Assembly (NCBI RefSeq): GCF_000499845.2
Contig: NC_023750.2
Span: 11,584,653-11,648,652 of the forward strand
Direction of reading: 5' to 3'
Length of the DNA stretch: 64,000 bases
Source: Phaseolus vulgaris
Taxonomy: Eukaryota; Streptophyta; Magnoliopsida; Fabales; Fabaceae
Shown: positions 11,568 to 23,190 of the stretch, in pieces
How the letters are laid out: the number at the start of each line of letters is the position of its first letter
Numbering within the stretch: the stretch's first letter is position 1
Made by a program: the position numbers and the translations under genes
Notes under the pieces: model-generated
The model's input: only the letters and a program-made list of their open reading frames with translations
Database searches by the model: none
What the model was told of the DNA's origin: nothing

Positions 11568-12704
11568 TGTTCCCACCGGTGGACCAGGGCCGTCTTCGTG
11601 CGTGGCTTGTCCTCACGAGCTATGGCACCTTCGTTCCGCTCCGTCTGTGAATACCTGAAAAGAAGTGAACAAAGGGGCGCCCTCGCGGCTGTTTTCACTC
11701 CGACGATCAAGTCAGCTAGCGAGAAACATCAAAGGTGACACACCCTCTGAAAGTGGTTGAGAACTATACTGAATCACTAAAACTGTGTTGCCCTAATTGT
11801 CTAGTGCACACAGTGGGTGCGCAGCGAAACAACTAGGGTTTGTGCTCTGTGTAATGCTACGAGAAGTAGGTCAAAACTCGGATCCCCTTTCAAATGCCCC
11901 AAGGTCCCTTTTTATACACCTCTCGCATTTAAAACGCGTTAAAGCGCATTGAAAGCGTATAAAAATATTCCTTGGAACGTTCGAATCTTAACTAAATTAA
12001 CGCGTACCTTAGCGAACTTTTAGGAAGGCCTTGATGTTTTCAGTGCTCATTGCCACGTGTTCTTCTGACTTGATTGCGACCCTTCGTGGAGGGCCCTACA
12101 GTGCCATAACCCAACTTAGGGTTAATCCATCGTGCCAGCCCTCCTTTCTCAAAGTGCTTCTGGCGCGTGGGGTGACTTTCTGGGTGCCAACTTGTGCGCC
12201 CCAACCTCTAGTCGCTCACCTTGGGGGTGTATCTACCTTTCTCTCGTACCATGCATGTGGTTCTCCCCTGGGCGTGGCCTCCTCATGGGTCGTATCTGTC
12301 CCAGGGTTTCCCAGCAGTGGTGTGGGTACTTCACGAGTCAAGTTACCCCCTAATGGTACCAGAACTTATGGCTTTGAAGCCACCTTTTTCTTCTCTTCAT
12401 TGCTGTTCTGAGCCATCGGAGCCCAAGGCTTTCTCACGGTGTTGCCCCCTCCATGTTCCTCCCTACCCATGGGTATCAGGGGGTAAAATCGTTGATATCT
12501 TAATCTTGACTGTTTCTTTACCTGGCGACGCCTCTATTGGGCGATGCCCTTGCGAGACGACGCCTTTCTTGGGCGACGCCTTTCTTGGGCGTTGCCCCAA
12601 GCGGTCAACCTGTTGACCTCCCTTCCCTTCGTTGGGGCCCTCGAGCAGTTCTATCATGTGTTGATTTTGACTTTGACATTTGGTCAACGCCCCGGGACAG
12701 TACA
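11568..12704 (-). repeat. 5' LTR of element B
   Basis: Plus-strand ends are TGTTCCCACC and GGGACAGTACA, so the minus-strand LTR runs from TGTACTGTCCC to GGGAACA, 1137 bp. A TATA-like TATAAAAAG is found on the minus strand at about 11909-11917, and the GACTTGA-CGTCGGAGTG block follows it. The U3 end contains repeated GGCGACGCC motifs (12520-12600). Internal side: primer-binding site at 11567. External side: the gag ATG of element G at 12705. Confidence 0.85.
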
Positions 12705-13740
12705 ATGGCTAATCTTTCTAGTGGAGAATATTCTCATTCACCTCAAAAAGCATACCTAATTGGTGAATTAAAGGATGCCAAACTAACAATTGCAGAAAAG
12801 GATGAGGTGATAAGACAAATGGAGGCAAGACTCCAAATATTGGAGATGGATCATGAAGATATGCATCAAAATCGAGAGAAAAGACCTCATTATCATCATA
12901 GGCATTCTTCACGGTCTTCTCAAAGTTCTTATTGACATCATGAAGAAACTGAATGGAGGAGGCACCAATACTATGAAGAAAGGCGCCAAAATGTGGCTAA
13001 GCCTTATTTGCCTGTTGTAAAATTACCTAGTTTTAGTGGTGAGGGGGATCCTAATGTGTATTTGGGATGGGAGGGAAAAGTTGAGCAAATCTTTCATGTA
13101 CATGAGGTCCTATAACACCAAAGGGTTAGGCTAGCTTCTTTAGAGTTCATGGACTATGTCATGCAATGGTGGCACAAAACTCTTTTTGACATTGGGTTAA
13201 ACAAGAGGCTGTCTGTGGTCTCTTAGGATGATTTAAAAGCATGTATGCGTGCTAGATTTTTTCCTCCACACTTTAGGAAAGACCTTTTGTTGAAGCTTCA
13301 AAGGCTTCATCAAGGCACGCTTAGTGTGGATGGTTATTTTAAAGAACTTGATACGCTTTTAATCAAAGTTGATATACATGAAAGTGATGAAGCTAAAATG
13401 GCTAGATTTGTTAGTGTTCTTAGAAGGGAAATCCGAGATGTAGTAGAGCTTCATGAGTATTCTTCTTTAGAAACTTTGGTTCACCTTGCCATCAAGGTAG
13501 AATCTCAAATTGCAAGGAAAATCTCTTTTAAAATTCTCATAATGATGGCTACTACAACTCTTATTGGAAAAACAAAAATAAATATTTTTCAAAGTATCCT
13601 TCTAAAGACTCTACTTTCAAACCTAGAGATTCCAAGCCTTCCACTTCTACTCCTCAATCACCATCTAAATCTTCAAGTAAGAAATGTTTTAAATGTTTAG
13701 GCTATGGTCATATAACGGCTACTTGTCCTTCAAAGGGAAA
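12705..13740 (+). pseudogene. gag of element G
   Basis: Begins at the ATG at 12705 (MANLSSGEYS), matching the gag starts of C and E. It follows the same order: N-terminal coiled coil (KDEVIRQMEARLQ), basic HRHSSRSS part, capsid-like region with DPNVYLGWE and RARFFPPHFRKDL, then a zinc knuckle CX2CX4HX4C at 13685-13726. In-frame stops at 12933-12935 (TGA), 13113-13115 (TAA) and 13224-13226 (TAG, TGG expected), plus a frameshift near 13540 ahead of the knuckle, make it non-functional. Confidence 0.85.
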
Positions 13741-15583
13741 TATGATGATGCATGATGGGGTGGTTGTGAGTGAGCATAGTTCGGATTCCTCTAGATATTT
13801 CACACCTCCTAGGTCCCCAAGTGAGCAAGAGAGTGAAAGTCCACATGAAGGTGACCTATTAGTAGTGAGACGATTGCTTGGTCAAGTTTTGAAACCCTTT
13901 GATGAAAGTCAAAGAGAAAATATTTTTCATACAAGATGTCTCATTAATGATAGGTTATGTTCTTTAATAGTGGATGGGGGAAGTTGTGCTAATGTGGCAA
14001 GCACAAGAGTAGTAGATAAGCTTGGATTGTCTACTATCTCTCATGCAAAGCCCTACAAACTACAATGGTTAATTGAGGTTGGGGAAATAATAGTTAACAA
14101 ACAAGTCCTCATTGCTTTTTTCCATTGGTAAATATAAAGATGAGGTCTTGTGTGATGTTGTCCCAATGGAAGCAACTCATGTTCTTTTGGGTAGGCCATG
14201 ACAATTTGATAGAAAAGTTTTTCATGATGGCTTTACTGACAAATTTTCTTTTAACTTCCATGGGCACAAGGTCATACTTAAGTCTCTCTCTCAAAAGGAA
14301 GTCCACGAGGACCAAATTAAAATGAAGGAAAAGAGAGAGAAAGAAAATGATAAAAAAAGTTCCAAGAGAAGCCTTCTCATGTCCACACAACAAGTAAAAA
14401 ATGTAATAGTTTCTCAAAAGTATTTTTTTAGCTATTCCTAGGAACATTGAATGTGAGTCGGCTAAAGATAGTCCCACATGTTTGGAAAATTTGGTAAAGG
14501 AATATGAAGATGTGTTTCAAGATCCTCCTAAAGGCTTACCACCTCTAAGAGGGATTAATAGACTTCATGCCTGAGGTTTCTTTACCAAATCGCCCAGCAT
14601 ATAAGACCAATCCCAAAGAGGCTAAAGAAATTCAACAACAAGTTGAGGGCTTAATAGCTAAGGGGTGGGTACAAGATAGCATGAGCCCATGTGCTATGCC
14701 TATCATACTTGTCCCTAAAAAGGATGGAACATGGAGAATGTGTACGGATTGTCACGCTATAAATAACATTACCATCAAGTATAGGCATCCCATTCCAAGA
14801 TTAGACGACTTGTAGGATGAATTACATGGGTCTAAAATATTTTCCAAAATTGATCTTAAGAGTGGTTACAATCAAATTCGTATTAAAAAAGGGGATGAAT
14901 GGAAGACCGCTTTTAATACCAAATTTGGTTTATATTAGTGGTTAATCATGCCTTTTGGCTTGACTAATGGTCCTAATACCTTCATGCGGCTCATGCATCA
15001 TGTCTTAAGAGCATTCATTGGCAAGTTTGTTGTAGTTTACTTTGATTATATTCTTATATATAGCTTGTCTTTAGAAGATCATGAGTCACATGTTAGTCAA
15101 TTTTTAGAAACCCTTAGGAAGGAGAAGTTGTATGCTAAGTATGCTCTAGTGAGAAAATCAAAGGGAGTCATATAATTATTCCATTTATGATAAATAACTT
15201 TATGCTCTTGTTCGAGCTTTGCAAAATTGGCAACATTATCTTTTTCCAAAGGAATTTGTTATCCATAGTGATCATGAGTCCCTTAAATATTTGAAAAGCC
15301 AAAGCAAGCTTAATAACAGACATGCTAAGTGGGTGGAGTTTATTGAGCAGTTTTCTTATGTGATCAAACATAAACAAGGTAAAATTAATGTGGTTGTTGA
15401 TGCTCTTTCAAGAAGATATACCTTGTTAAATGTTTTGGTTGTTCAATATTTAGGTTTTGATCATATAAAGGTACTTTATCATGATGACCTTGATTTCTCT
15501 CTAATCTTTCAAGAGTGTTCCAAAAGAGGACACAAAGAATTTTTCTTACATCATGGTTTTCTTTTTAAAGGAAAGAGACTTTG
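13741..15583 (+). pseudogene. Protease, RT and RNase H part of element G pol
   Basis: Protease: LIVDGGSCANVAST near 13970. RT: from about 14567 with [28 protein letters not shown] and MPFGLTN; the catalytic block is FDYI instead of FDDI near 15040. At about 15143-15176 the sequence jumps from RT (KLYAKYA) to the end of RNase H ([16 protein letters not shown]). Compared with element C, roughly 0.4 kb covering the RT thumb and RNase H core is lost. Several frameshifts and stops occur (for example near 14131, 14815 and 14937). The frame is then cut at 15583 by element C and resumes at 23191. Confidence 0.8.
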
Positions 15584-16509
15584 TGATGTGAATGCAACCA
15601 CAAGAATACATGATTCTTTGACATTCTTAGGAGCAACTTGAGTTGGTCATGAAATGGCACTTTACTTAGAATTGGATCAATGTTCTAATTCAAGAACTCA
15701 CAAAGACTTTGCACCAAACCAAAGCTCATATGGAAGTCCATATATTGTCAAATGGAATCAAACACAAGGAATGAAGAACAAGAATTGAAAAGCTGGACAT
15801 AATTGAAATGCTAAGCTACTGAACCGAACAGAATCAAAGAAACAAAGCTGGAAACACAAATTTAAACGGTGCAAATGAAAGGAAAGACTAGGAAACTAAG
15901 AACTACCGAATGAAAATTGAAGAAAAGGAAGAAGAACACTTATAGAAGAAGCTTGCTGGATTTTGAGAATTGGAGAAGCCATTCACGCCACTTGGTTCCT
16001 TGTTCCAAGATAAGTGATGGAGTGCCGCCACTTGAAGCTCACCATTGCTCACAAGATAAGGCAAAGGAAGAAGAAGACTCAAGACTCACAATTTCTCTCT
16101 AAATTTGAGTATAGTCTCTCTACTATAAAATTCCAATCTCAAAAATACAAAGAGAAGCACCTTATTTATAGCCTATGAGGTGCTGAAAATGCAAGCTAAA
16201 TGAACCTCAAATGCTGATGAAATTCGGCGCCAACTAGACAATGAAGGAAGTGTGACTTTCCTTCCTAGTTTGGCACCTCCTAACTCCTATCTACACTCCC
16301 CCCTAACCTCCCTTACTACTTACACCTATTTATTACATCCGCACCCCTATTCTATAAAAGAAATAAGAAGAGCCATCTTATTATACTCTTGTCCCAAAGC
16401 TCTTGCCATGCTCTTAGTAATTCTTTGGGCTTGGACCCCTTGTTGGGCTTGGGCCCCTTGTTGGGCTTGGGCTTCATGGGCTTGAGCATCCTCTACTTGG
16501 TTTCCATCA
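15584..16509 (-). repeat. 3' LTR of element C
   Basis: Plus-strand ends TGATGTGAATGC and TTTCCATCA, 926 bp. The integrase frame continues 163 bases into this LTR. TATTTATAG on the plus strand near 16165 gives a TATA-like CTATAAATA on the minus strand. Compared with the 5' LTR, the outer stretches are nearly identical while a central stretch is clearly diverged. Confidence 0.9.
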
Positions 16510-17650
16510 TACTCCCCGGGTTGGAGAGAATTCGTCCACGAATTTGGGAAACCTGTAGCAAAAGGAGTGAGATCAGTAATATTGAAAGAATTACTACCAA
16601 GATAAGTAGAGGGCATATCTAACTCATAGGCATTATCATTAATCCTCTTGATGACTTGGAAAGGGCCATCACCACGAGGCATAAGTTTGGACTTCCTTAG
16701 AGAAGGAAATATATCCTTTCTCAAGTGAAGCCAAACCCAATCACCGGGCTCAAAGATTAATGCCTTGCTCCTTTGGTTGGCAGTGTCAGCATACTTACCA
16801 ACTTTCTTCTCAATTTGTAACTTGATGCGGTTATGCAAATATTTAATAAAAGAAGCCTTTTCAAAACTGTCTTTGCATAGAACCTCATCAAGTACAGGAA
16901 TGGGAAGAAGATCTAGAGGTGTGAGGGGATTAAACCCATAAACAACCTCAAAAGGAGAATGGTTAGTGGTGGAATTTACTACTCTATTATAAGCAAATTC
17001 AACATGAGGTAGTAAATCCTCCCAAGCCCTTGGATTCCCGGAAATAAAGCATCGCAATAATTGACCCAAAGTTCTATTAACCACTTCGGTTTGACCATCA
17101 GTTTGGGGGTGGCAAGTAGTAGAAAACAGAAGTTTTGTGCCAAGTTTCCCCCGTAAGGTCCGCCAAAAGTGACTTAAGAACTTAGAATCCCTATCGGATA
17201 CTATACTTCTAGGAAGTCCATGTAAACGAACAACTTCCTTGAAGAAGAGATTTGCAATATGGCATGCATCATCCACTTTGTGGCATGGAATAAAATGAGC
17301 CATTTTAGAAAAATGGTCCACTACCACAAAGATGGAATCCTTACCCTTCAATGTCTTGGGTAGTCCTAAGATAAAATCCATAGAAATGTCAACCCAAGGC
17401 ATTGTAGGGATAGGAAGAGGGGTATATAAACCATGGGGTTGGACCTTAGATTTGGCCTTCCTACATGCTATACATCTATCACAGAAGGTATGTACGGATT
17501 TGCGCATGTGAGGCCAAAAGAAATGTTCATGCAATGTTTCTAAGGTCTTAGCTACCCCAAAATGTCCCATAAGCCCACCCTCATGAGCCTCTCTAACAAG
17601 AGATTGTCTTATGGATCCTTGGGGAACACAAAGTCTTTTTCCTTTGAAAA
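16347..17650 (-). pseudogene. Integrase of element C, ending inside the 3' LTR
   Basis: The frame from about 17650 to the stop at 16347 covers the zinc-binding region ([17 protein letters not shown] then CIAC), the catalytic core with D in [12 protein letters not shown] in SDRDSKFLS and E in HPQTDGQTE, and a basic C-terminal part with [11 protein letters not shown]. The last 54 codons lie in the LTR and end with an Ala/Gln-rich repeat and [12 protein letters not shown]. It is separated from the upstream RNase H by a frameshift near 17680. Host-family knowledge: the enzyme inserts the cDNA into chromosomes. No separate chromodomain was recognised. Confidence 0.85.
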
Positions 17651-17658
17651 GAAAACCA

Positions 17659-19878
17659 TTATGTAAGAAAAAGTCTGTGACCTCCCTTGGAACACTCTTG
17701 ATAGATTAGAGAGAAATCTAAGTCATCATGATAAAGTTCCTTGATGTGATCAAAGCCTAAATATTGAACATTCAAAACATTTAACAAGGTATATCTTCTT
17801 GAAAGAGCATCGACAACCACATTAATTTTACCTTGTTTATGTTTGATCACATAAGGAAATTGCTCAATAAACTCCACCCACTTAGCATGTCTCTTATTAA
17901 GCTTGCTTTGGCTTTTCAAATATTTAAGGGACTCATGATCACTATGGATCACAAATTCCTTTGGAAAAAGATAATGTTGCCAATTTTGCAAAGCTCTAAC
18001 AAGAGCATAAAGTTCTTTATCATAAGTGGAATAATTGAGATGACTCCCTTTGAGTTTCTCACTAAAATAAGCTATGGGGTGTCCTTCTTGAAGGAGGACG
18101 GCCCCAATGCCTATATTAGAGGCATCACATTCTATTTCAAATGTCTTAGCAAAGTTAGGAAGGGCTAGAATGGGGGCTTTAGTTAATTTATCTTTCAAAG
18201 TTTGAAAAGCGTTTTCTTGCTCTTGTCCCCACTTAAAAACCACATCCTTCTTTACTATGGCATTTAAAGGTGCGACAATTGTACTAAAGTCTTTCACAAA
18301 CCGCCTATAAAAACTAGCAAGTCCATGAAAACTTCGTACTTCATTGACATTGGTGGGTGTAGGCCAATGTTGAATTGCGGCAACTTTTGTTTGATCTACA
18401 TGCACCCCTTTATGACTAACCACAAACCCTAGGAAGTCTATATGATCTAATGCAAAGAAACATTTAGCATGATTAGCATACAATTTTTCCTTCCTAAGGG
18501 TGTCTAAAACTTGTCTAACATGTGACTCATGATCTTCTAAAGACAAGCTTTATATAAGAATATCATCAAAGTAAACCACAACAAACTTGCCAATGAATGC
18601 TCTTAAAACATGATGCATGAGTCGCATGAAGGTACTAGGAGCATTAGTCAAGCCAAAAGGCATGACCAACCACTCATATAAACCAAATTTGGTCTTAAAA
18701 GCGGTTTTCCATTCATCACCATGTTTAATTCGAATTTGATTGTAACCACTCTTAAGATCAATTTTGGAAAATATTTTAGACCCATGTAATTCATCCAACA
18801 AGTCATCTAACCTAGGAATGGGATGCTTGTATTTGATGGTGATGTTATTTATAGTGCGACAATCCGTACACATCCTCCATGTCCCATCCTTTTTAGGGAC
18901 AAGTATGACAGGCATAGCACATGGGCTCATGCTATCTTGTACCCACCCCTTAGCTAATAAATCCTCAACTTGTCTTTGAATTTCTTTGGTCTCTTGGGGA
19001 TTGGTCCTATATGCAGGGCGATTTGGTAAAGAAACCCCGGGCATGAAGTCTATTTGGTGTTCAATCCCTCTTAGAGGTGGTAAGCCTTTAGGAGGATCTT
19101 GAAACACATCTTCATATTCCTTTACCAAATGGTCCAAACATGTGGGACTATCCTTAGCCGACTTATATTCACTAGGTCTAGGAATAGCTAAAAAAATAGG
19201 CTTGTGAGTAACTATTACCTTTTTAACTTGTTGGGAAGATATGAGAAGGCTTCTCTTGGAATTTTTTATATCTTTTTCTTTCTCTCTCTTTTCTCTCATT
19301 TTGACTTGGTCCTCATGTACTTCCTTTGGAGAGAGAGACTTAAGAATGACTTTGTGTCCATGGAAGTTAAAAGAAATTTTGTTGGTAAAGCCATCATGAA
19401 AATTTTTTCTATCAAATTGCCATGGCCTACCTAAAAGTATATGAGTAGCTTCCATTGGAACAACATCACACAAGACCTCATCTTTATATTTGCCAATGGA
19501 AAAAGTAATGAGGACTTGTTTGTTCACTACTATCTCACCCACCTCACTCAACCATTGTAACTTGTAGGGCTTGGCATGAGAGATGGTAGGCAATCCAAGT
19601 TTGTCGACCACTCTTGTGCTTGCCACATTCGCACAACTCCCCCCATCCACAATCAAAGAGCATACTCTATCACTAATAAGACACCTTGAATGAAAAATAT
19701 TTTCTCTTTGAGTTTCATCAAAAGGTTTTAAAACTTGTCCAAGCATGCGTCTTATTACTAATAGGTCACCCTCATGTGGGCTTTCACTTTCACTCTCACT
19801 TGGGGATCTAGAAGGTGAGGAATGTCTAGAAGATTCGGACCCATGCTCACTACTATCTACCCCATCATGCATATACAT
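17659..19878 (-). pseudogene. Protease, RT and RNase H of element C
   Basis: Order on the minus strand: protease with LIVDGGSCANVAST near 19650; a Lys-rich linker near 19290; RT with [37 protein letters not shown] and the catalytic FDDILI at about 18570-18555; RNase H with [14 protein letters not shown] near 18115 and SDHESLKYL near 17940. The TAT codon expected after FDDILI is TAA at 18552-18550, so translation would stop just behind the RT active site. The frame ends at 17659 after a shift. Otherwise the domains have normal length for the family. Confidence 0.88.
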
Positions 19879-20918
19879 AGCGGGTAATTAGAAGCAATAT
19901 GTCCATAGCTTAAGCATTTAAAACACTTCTTACTAGACGATTTAGGTGGTGATTTAGGCCTAGAATTGGAAGTGGAAGGCTTAGACTCTCTAGGTTTGAA
20001 AGTAGAGTCCTTAGAAGGGATATTTGAAAAAGAGGTATTTTTATTTTTCCAAGAAGAGTGGTAGTAGTTATCCTTAGAAGAATTTTTGAAAGCATTTTTC
20101 CTTGCAAGTTGATTTTCAATTTTGCTAGCAAGGTGCACCACATTTTCCAAAGAAGAATATTCTTGTAACTCTACCACGTCCTGAATGTCCCTTCGAAGGC
20201 CACTCACAAACCTAGCTATCTTAGCTTCCTCACTCTCATCCATATTAACTCGAATTAAAAGCGTGTCTAATTGTTTAAAGTAATCATCCACACTTAGCGT
20301 GCCTTGATGAAACCGTTGGAGTTTCAACATAAGGTCTTTCCTAAAGTGTGGGGGTACGAATCTAGCGCGTAAACATGCTTTCAAATTGTTCCAAGAGACC
20401 ACGGGCGGCCTCTTGTGTAGGTCAATGTCCATGAGGTATTGATGCCACCATTGCATGGCATAGTCCAAAAATTCTAAAGAAGCTAACTTAACCCTATGCT
20501 CATCCCTAACCCCATTTACATAAAAAATTTGGTCAACCTTAGCCTCCCATCCTAAGTATACATTGGGATCACTTTCACCACTAAAACTAGGAAGTTTTAC
20601 ATTAGGAGAACAAGGGTCAGCCACATGTTGGCGCCTCTCTTCATGGTGATGATGTCTTGGCCTTGGATTGTCTTCATAATAACCATGAGAAGAATGGGAG
20701 TGCCTTGAATAATGCCGAATAGGAGGAGGAGTTCTTCTCTTACGGTTTTGATGCATTTCTTCTCGGTTTAACTCCAAACTTTGGAGCCGTGCTTCCATCT
20801 TCCTTATCACCTCAAGATAGTGAGCATTGGATTGCTTGGCATTCTTTAAGTCTTCATAAAGGGCTGCCTTTTGTGGTGAGCACGGTTTGGAGGACTCTCC
20901 ACTAGAAAAATGAGCCAT
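19857..20918 (-). pseudogene. gag of element C
   Basis: Start chosen at the ATG at 20918 (MAHFSSGESS) because the gags of G and E begin at the same place; an upstream ATG would add an unrelated hydrophobic stretch. It has an N-terminal helical part with RKMEARLQ, the capsid-like region with DPNVYLGWEAKV and RARFVPPHFRKDL, a Ser/Pro/Lys-rich part, and a zinc knuckle (CFKC, H, with the last Cys changed to Tyr: ASNYP). About 10 bases are missing just after the knuckle compared with E, shifting the frame so that gag ends at 19857. Protease resumes in another frame. Confidence 0.87.
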
Positions 20919-22251
20919 GAGCAGAAAATACACAAAAACAGCAAACAAAACAGTGAAAGAAACTTGTTAGACAATTAAAAGGGAGATATAGGTTGCTGGA
21001 AAATGGCCAAAAGAATGTGCTCAAACCACTCCAAGAAAATAATTTTCTGTCCTTTACCAAGCCTCTCTTGTGGATTGGATGAGCTTCAAGTGAAATAAGC
21101 CAAAGCAAACCACACTTAATCAAGGAACAATATCACCACAACAACTAGAGAAACAAAGAAGACAAGCAAGAAAAAGTATAAGCAAGAAAAGGCTAGAAAA
21201 AAAGGAATACTTAGATGTATGACAAACTCAAAGATTAATGAACAAAAGACAAGCAAGAAAATAAGGAACTCAATGAGAAAAGTAGGCACACCAAAAGAGT
21301 CCTAAAGAAAAGTGCTAGAGTAGATTGAAGAAAACAGAAAACAGCTACTGGAAAAAAAAAATTTAAATGCAAACTGTGCTATGTTTACAGATTTAACTGG
21401 AATGATTGAAAGCGAACTGGAATGTGAAAAATTAACCACAGAAACTTCAATGTCTTAACTTAAAAATGGCACTGGAATGAGGTAAAATAGTAAGCCAATT
21501 GAGAGAAATAAATTTTTCAAAATTGCTGCCCAATTATCGTATTCTTTTCGGCAGTATTGTACACTTTCCGTATTTTATTTATCATTTTTTGTGTACTTGG
21601 AATTTTTGAGTAATTCTTTTTTCTATGCTTTTGTAACACTTTGAAGAATGTAAATCCAAATTTTCAAAAATTTCCAGTGAGCCAATTAATTGCAGTAAAT
21701 TGAAAACAGTAGCACGTTTGTAAGAAAACAGAGTATCCTATTTAGGAATGAAAAACAGTATGATGAACTTGCAAAGACATAATGGAATTTGTATAAAGGA
21801 ACTTGTATAGAATGAAAATACAAGCATGAAATCAAATCTAAAAATGAAAATGCGCAAAGGATCAAGCAATAAACTCAAAAAACAGAAAGTAAACCAAAGC
21901 AAGAAACAATCAAAGCAATAAAAGTACTACAAGAAGTAATGACAATTATGGAATAACATGACTAAGACAAAACTTGACATGATTACAAAATTAAAAGACA
22001 TATAACAAGATAGAACAACAAGTGAAAGGAAGCTTAAGGTCAGCTCTAGGAAGGAGAGTGCCATTCCAAAAGAGCAGCCATACTCATATGAACAATGAGT
22101 GCCATAATCCTTTTCACAAACACTTGGTGTAACAAAAGAAAAAACAGCAAGGAAACTCAAAATAAATCCTAAAACAGAATGGTAAACAACTTGAATTAAA
22201 GAGCTCTTGAAAGTAAAGTGCAATACAACTCAAAATTTAAGCAACAACAAG
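20919..22251 (-). other. Untranslated leader of element C
   Basis: About 1.3 kb of AT-rich sequence between the primer-binding site and gag on the minus strand. It has no credible gene. The order and pieces (for example the gene-proximal run of TTTGTTTTC words) parallel the leader of element E at 36822-38037, which supports the family link. Confidence 0.75.
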
Positions 22252-22269
22252 CCTAGACTCTAGATACCA
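22252..22269 (-). other. Primer-binding site of element C
   Basis: Two bases after the 5' LTR the minus strand reads TGGTATCTAGAGTCTAGG. This is close to the initiator tRNA-Met complementary site TGGTATCAGAGC known from many plant retroelements. Element E has TGGTATCAAGAGTTTAGG in the same place. Confidence 0.8.
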
Positions 22270-22271
22270 CA

Positions 22272-23185
22272 TGATGTGAATGCAATAACAAGAATACATG
22301 ATTCTTTGACATTCTTAGGAGCAACTTGAGTTGGTCATGAAATGGCACTTTACTTAGAATTGGATCAATGTTCTAATTCAAGAACTCACCAAGACTTTGC
22401 ACCAAACCAAAGCTCATATGGAAGTCCATATATTGTCAAATGGAATCAAACAACAAGGAATGAAGAACACAATTAAAAACAGAACAGAATTGAAAGGTAA
22501 AGCTACTGCACCGAACAGAAAATTGGAAACAAAGCTGGAAACACAATTTTAAACGGTGAAAACGATGAAAAACACTAAAACAAACAAAATTACCGATTGA
22601 AATTGAAGAACAAGATAAAGGAAGATGACTTATGTGATTGAAGCAAGGATTGGGAATGGACACGCCACTTGGATGATGATTGTTCCAAGATAAGTGCAGA
22701 TTTGCCGCCACTTGAATGCTCCCAATGCATCACAAGATAAGACAAGGAAAAGGAGAACTAGTCTCACAATCACTCACAAATGGAGCATAGTAACTTTACT
22801 CTATTTTTCCAATCTAAAAAATACAAAGAGAAGCACCTTATTTATAGCCTATGAGGTGCTGAAAATGCAAGCTAAATGAACCTCAAATGCTGATGAAATT
22901 CGGCGCCAACTAGACAATGAAGGAAGTGTGACTTTCCTTCCTAGTTTGGCACCTCCTAACTCCTATCTACACTCCCCCCTAACCTCCCTTACTACTTACA
23001 CCTATTTATTACATCCGCACCCCTATTCTATAAAAGAAATAAGAAGAGCCATCTTATTATACTCTTGTCCCAAAGCTCTTGCCATGCTCCTAGTAATTCT
23101 TTGGGCTTGGACCCCTTGTTGGGCTTGGGCCCCTTGTTGGGCTTGGGCTTCATGGGCTTGAGCATCCTCTACTTGGTTTCCATCA
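22272..23185 (-). repeat. 5' LTR of element C
   Basis: Ends TGATGTGAATGC and TTTCCATCA on the plus strand, 914 bp, flanked on the right by the CTTTG duplication. The last roughly 370 bases (22813-23185) are nearly identical to the 3' LTR (one difference noticed, near 23090), while about 22440-22810 differs at many positions and in length. Confidence 0.9.
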
Positions 23186-23190
23186 CTTTG

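Larger units (their letters stand above)
2634..12704 (-). mobile_element. Element B: Tat-like Ty3/gypsy retrotransposon, left end missing
   Basis: Read on the minus strand, this element has a 5' LTR (12704-11568), a primer-binding site (11567-11548), gag-pol (11461-6891), a repeat-rich 3' region (about 6890-5496), and the opposite-strand accessory gene (plus strand, 3003-5495). It is then cut by element A at 2633/2634, so its polypurine tract and 3' LTR lie left of the window. Its right end abuts the gag start codon of element G (ATG at 12705), so B is inserted in G. Several frameshifts, a large gag deletion and stops show that it is dead. It is closer to A than to D and F in its LTR. Confidence 0.85.
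15584..23185 (-). mobile_element. Element C: nearly complete chromovirus-like Ty3/gypsy retrotransposon
   Basis: Minus-strand element with both LTRs (5' LTR 23185-22272, 3' LTR 16509-15584), a primer-binding site complementary to initiator tRNA-Met, a 1.3 kb leader, gag, protease, RT, RNase H and integrase. The 5 bp CTTTG is duplicated at 15579-15583 and 23186-23190. It is inserted in the pol frame of element G: the codons for KRLC end on the left and VPQG follows on the right. Three lesions (a deletion shift after the zinc knuckle, a stop at 18550-18552, a shift near 17680) show it is no longer coding-competent. RT resembles the CRM/chromovirus branch; that placement is from memory of the family and is tentative. 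Confidence 0.92.
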
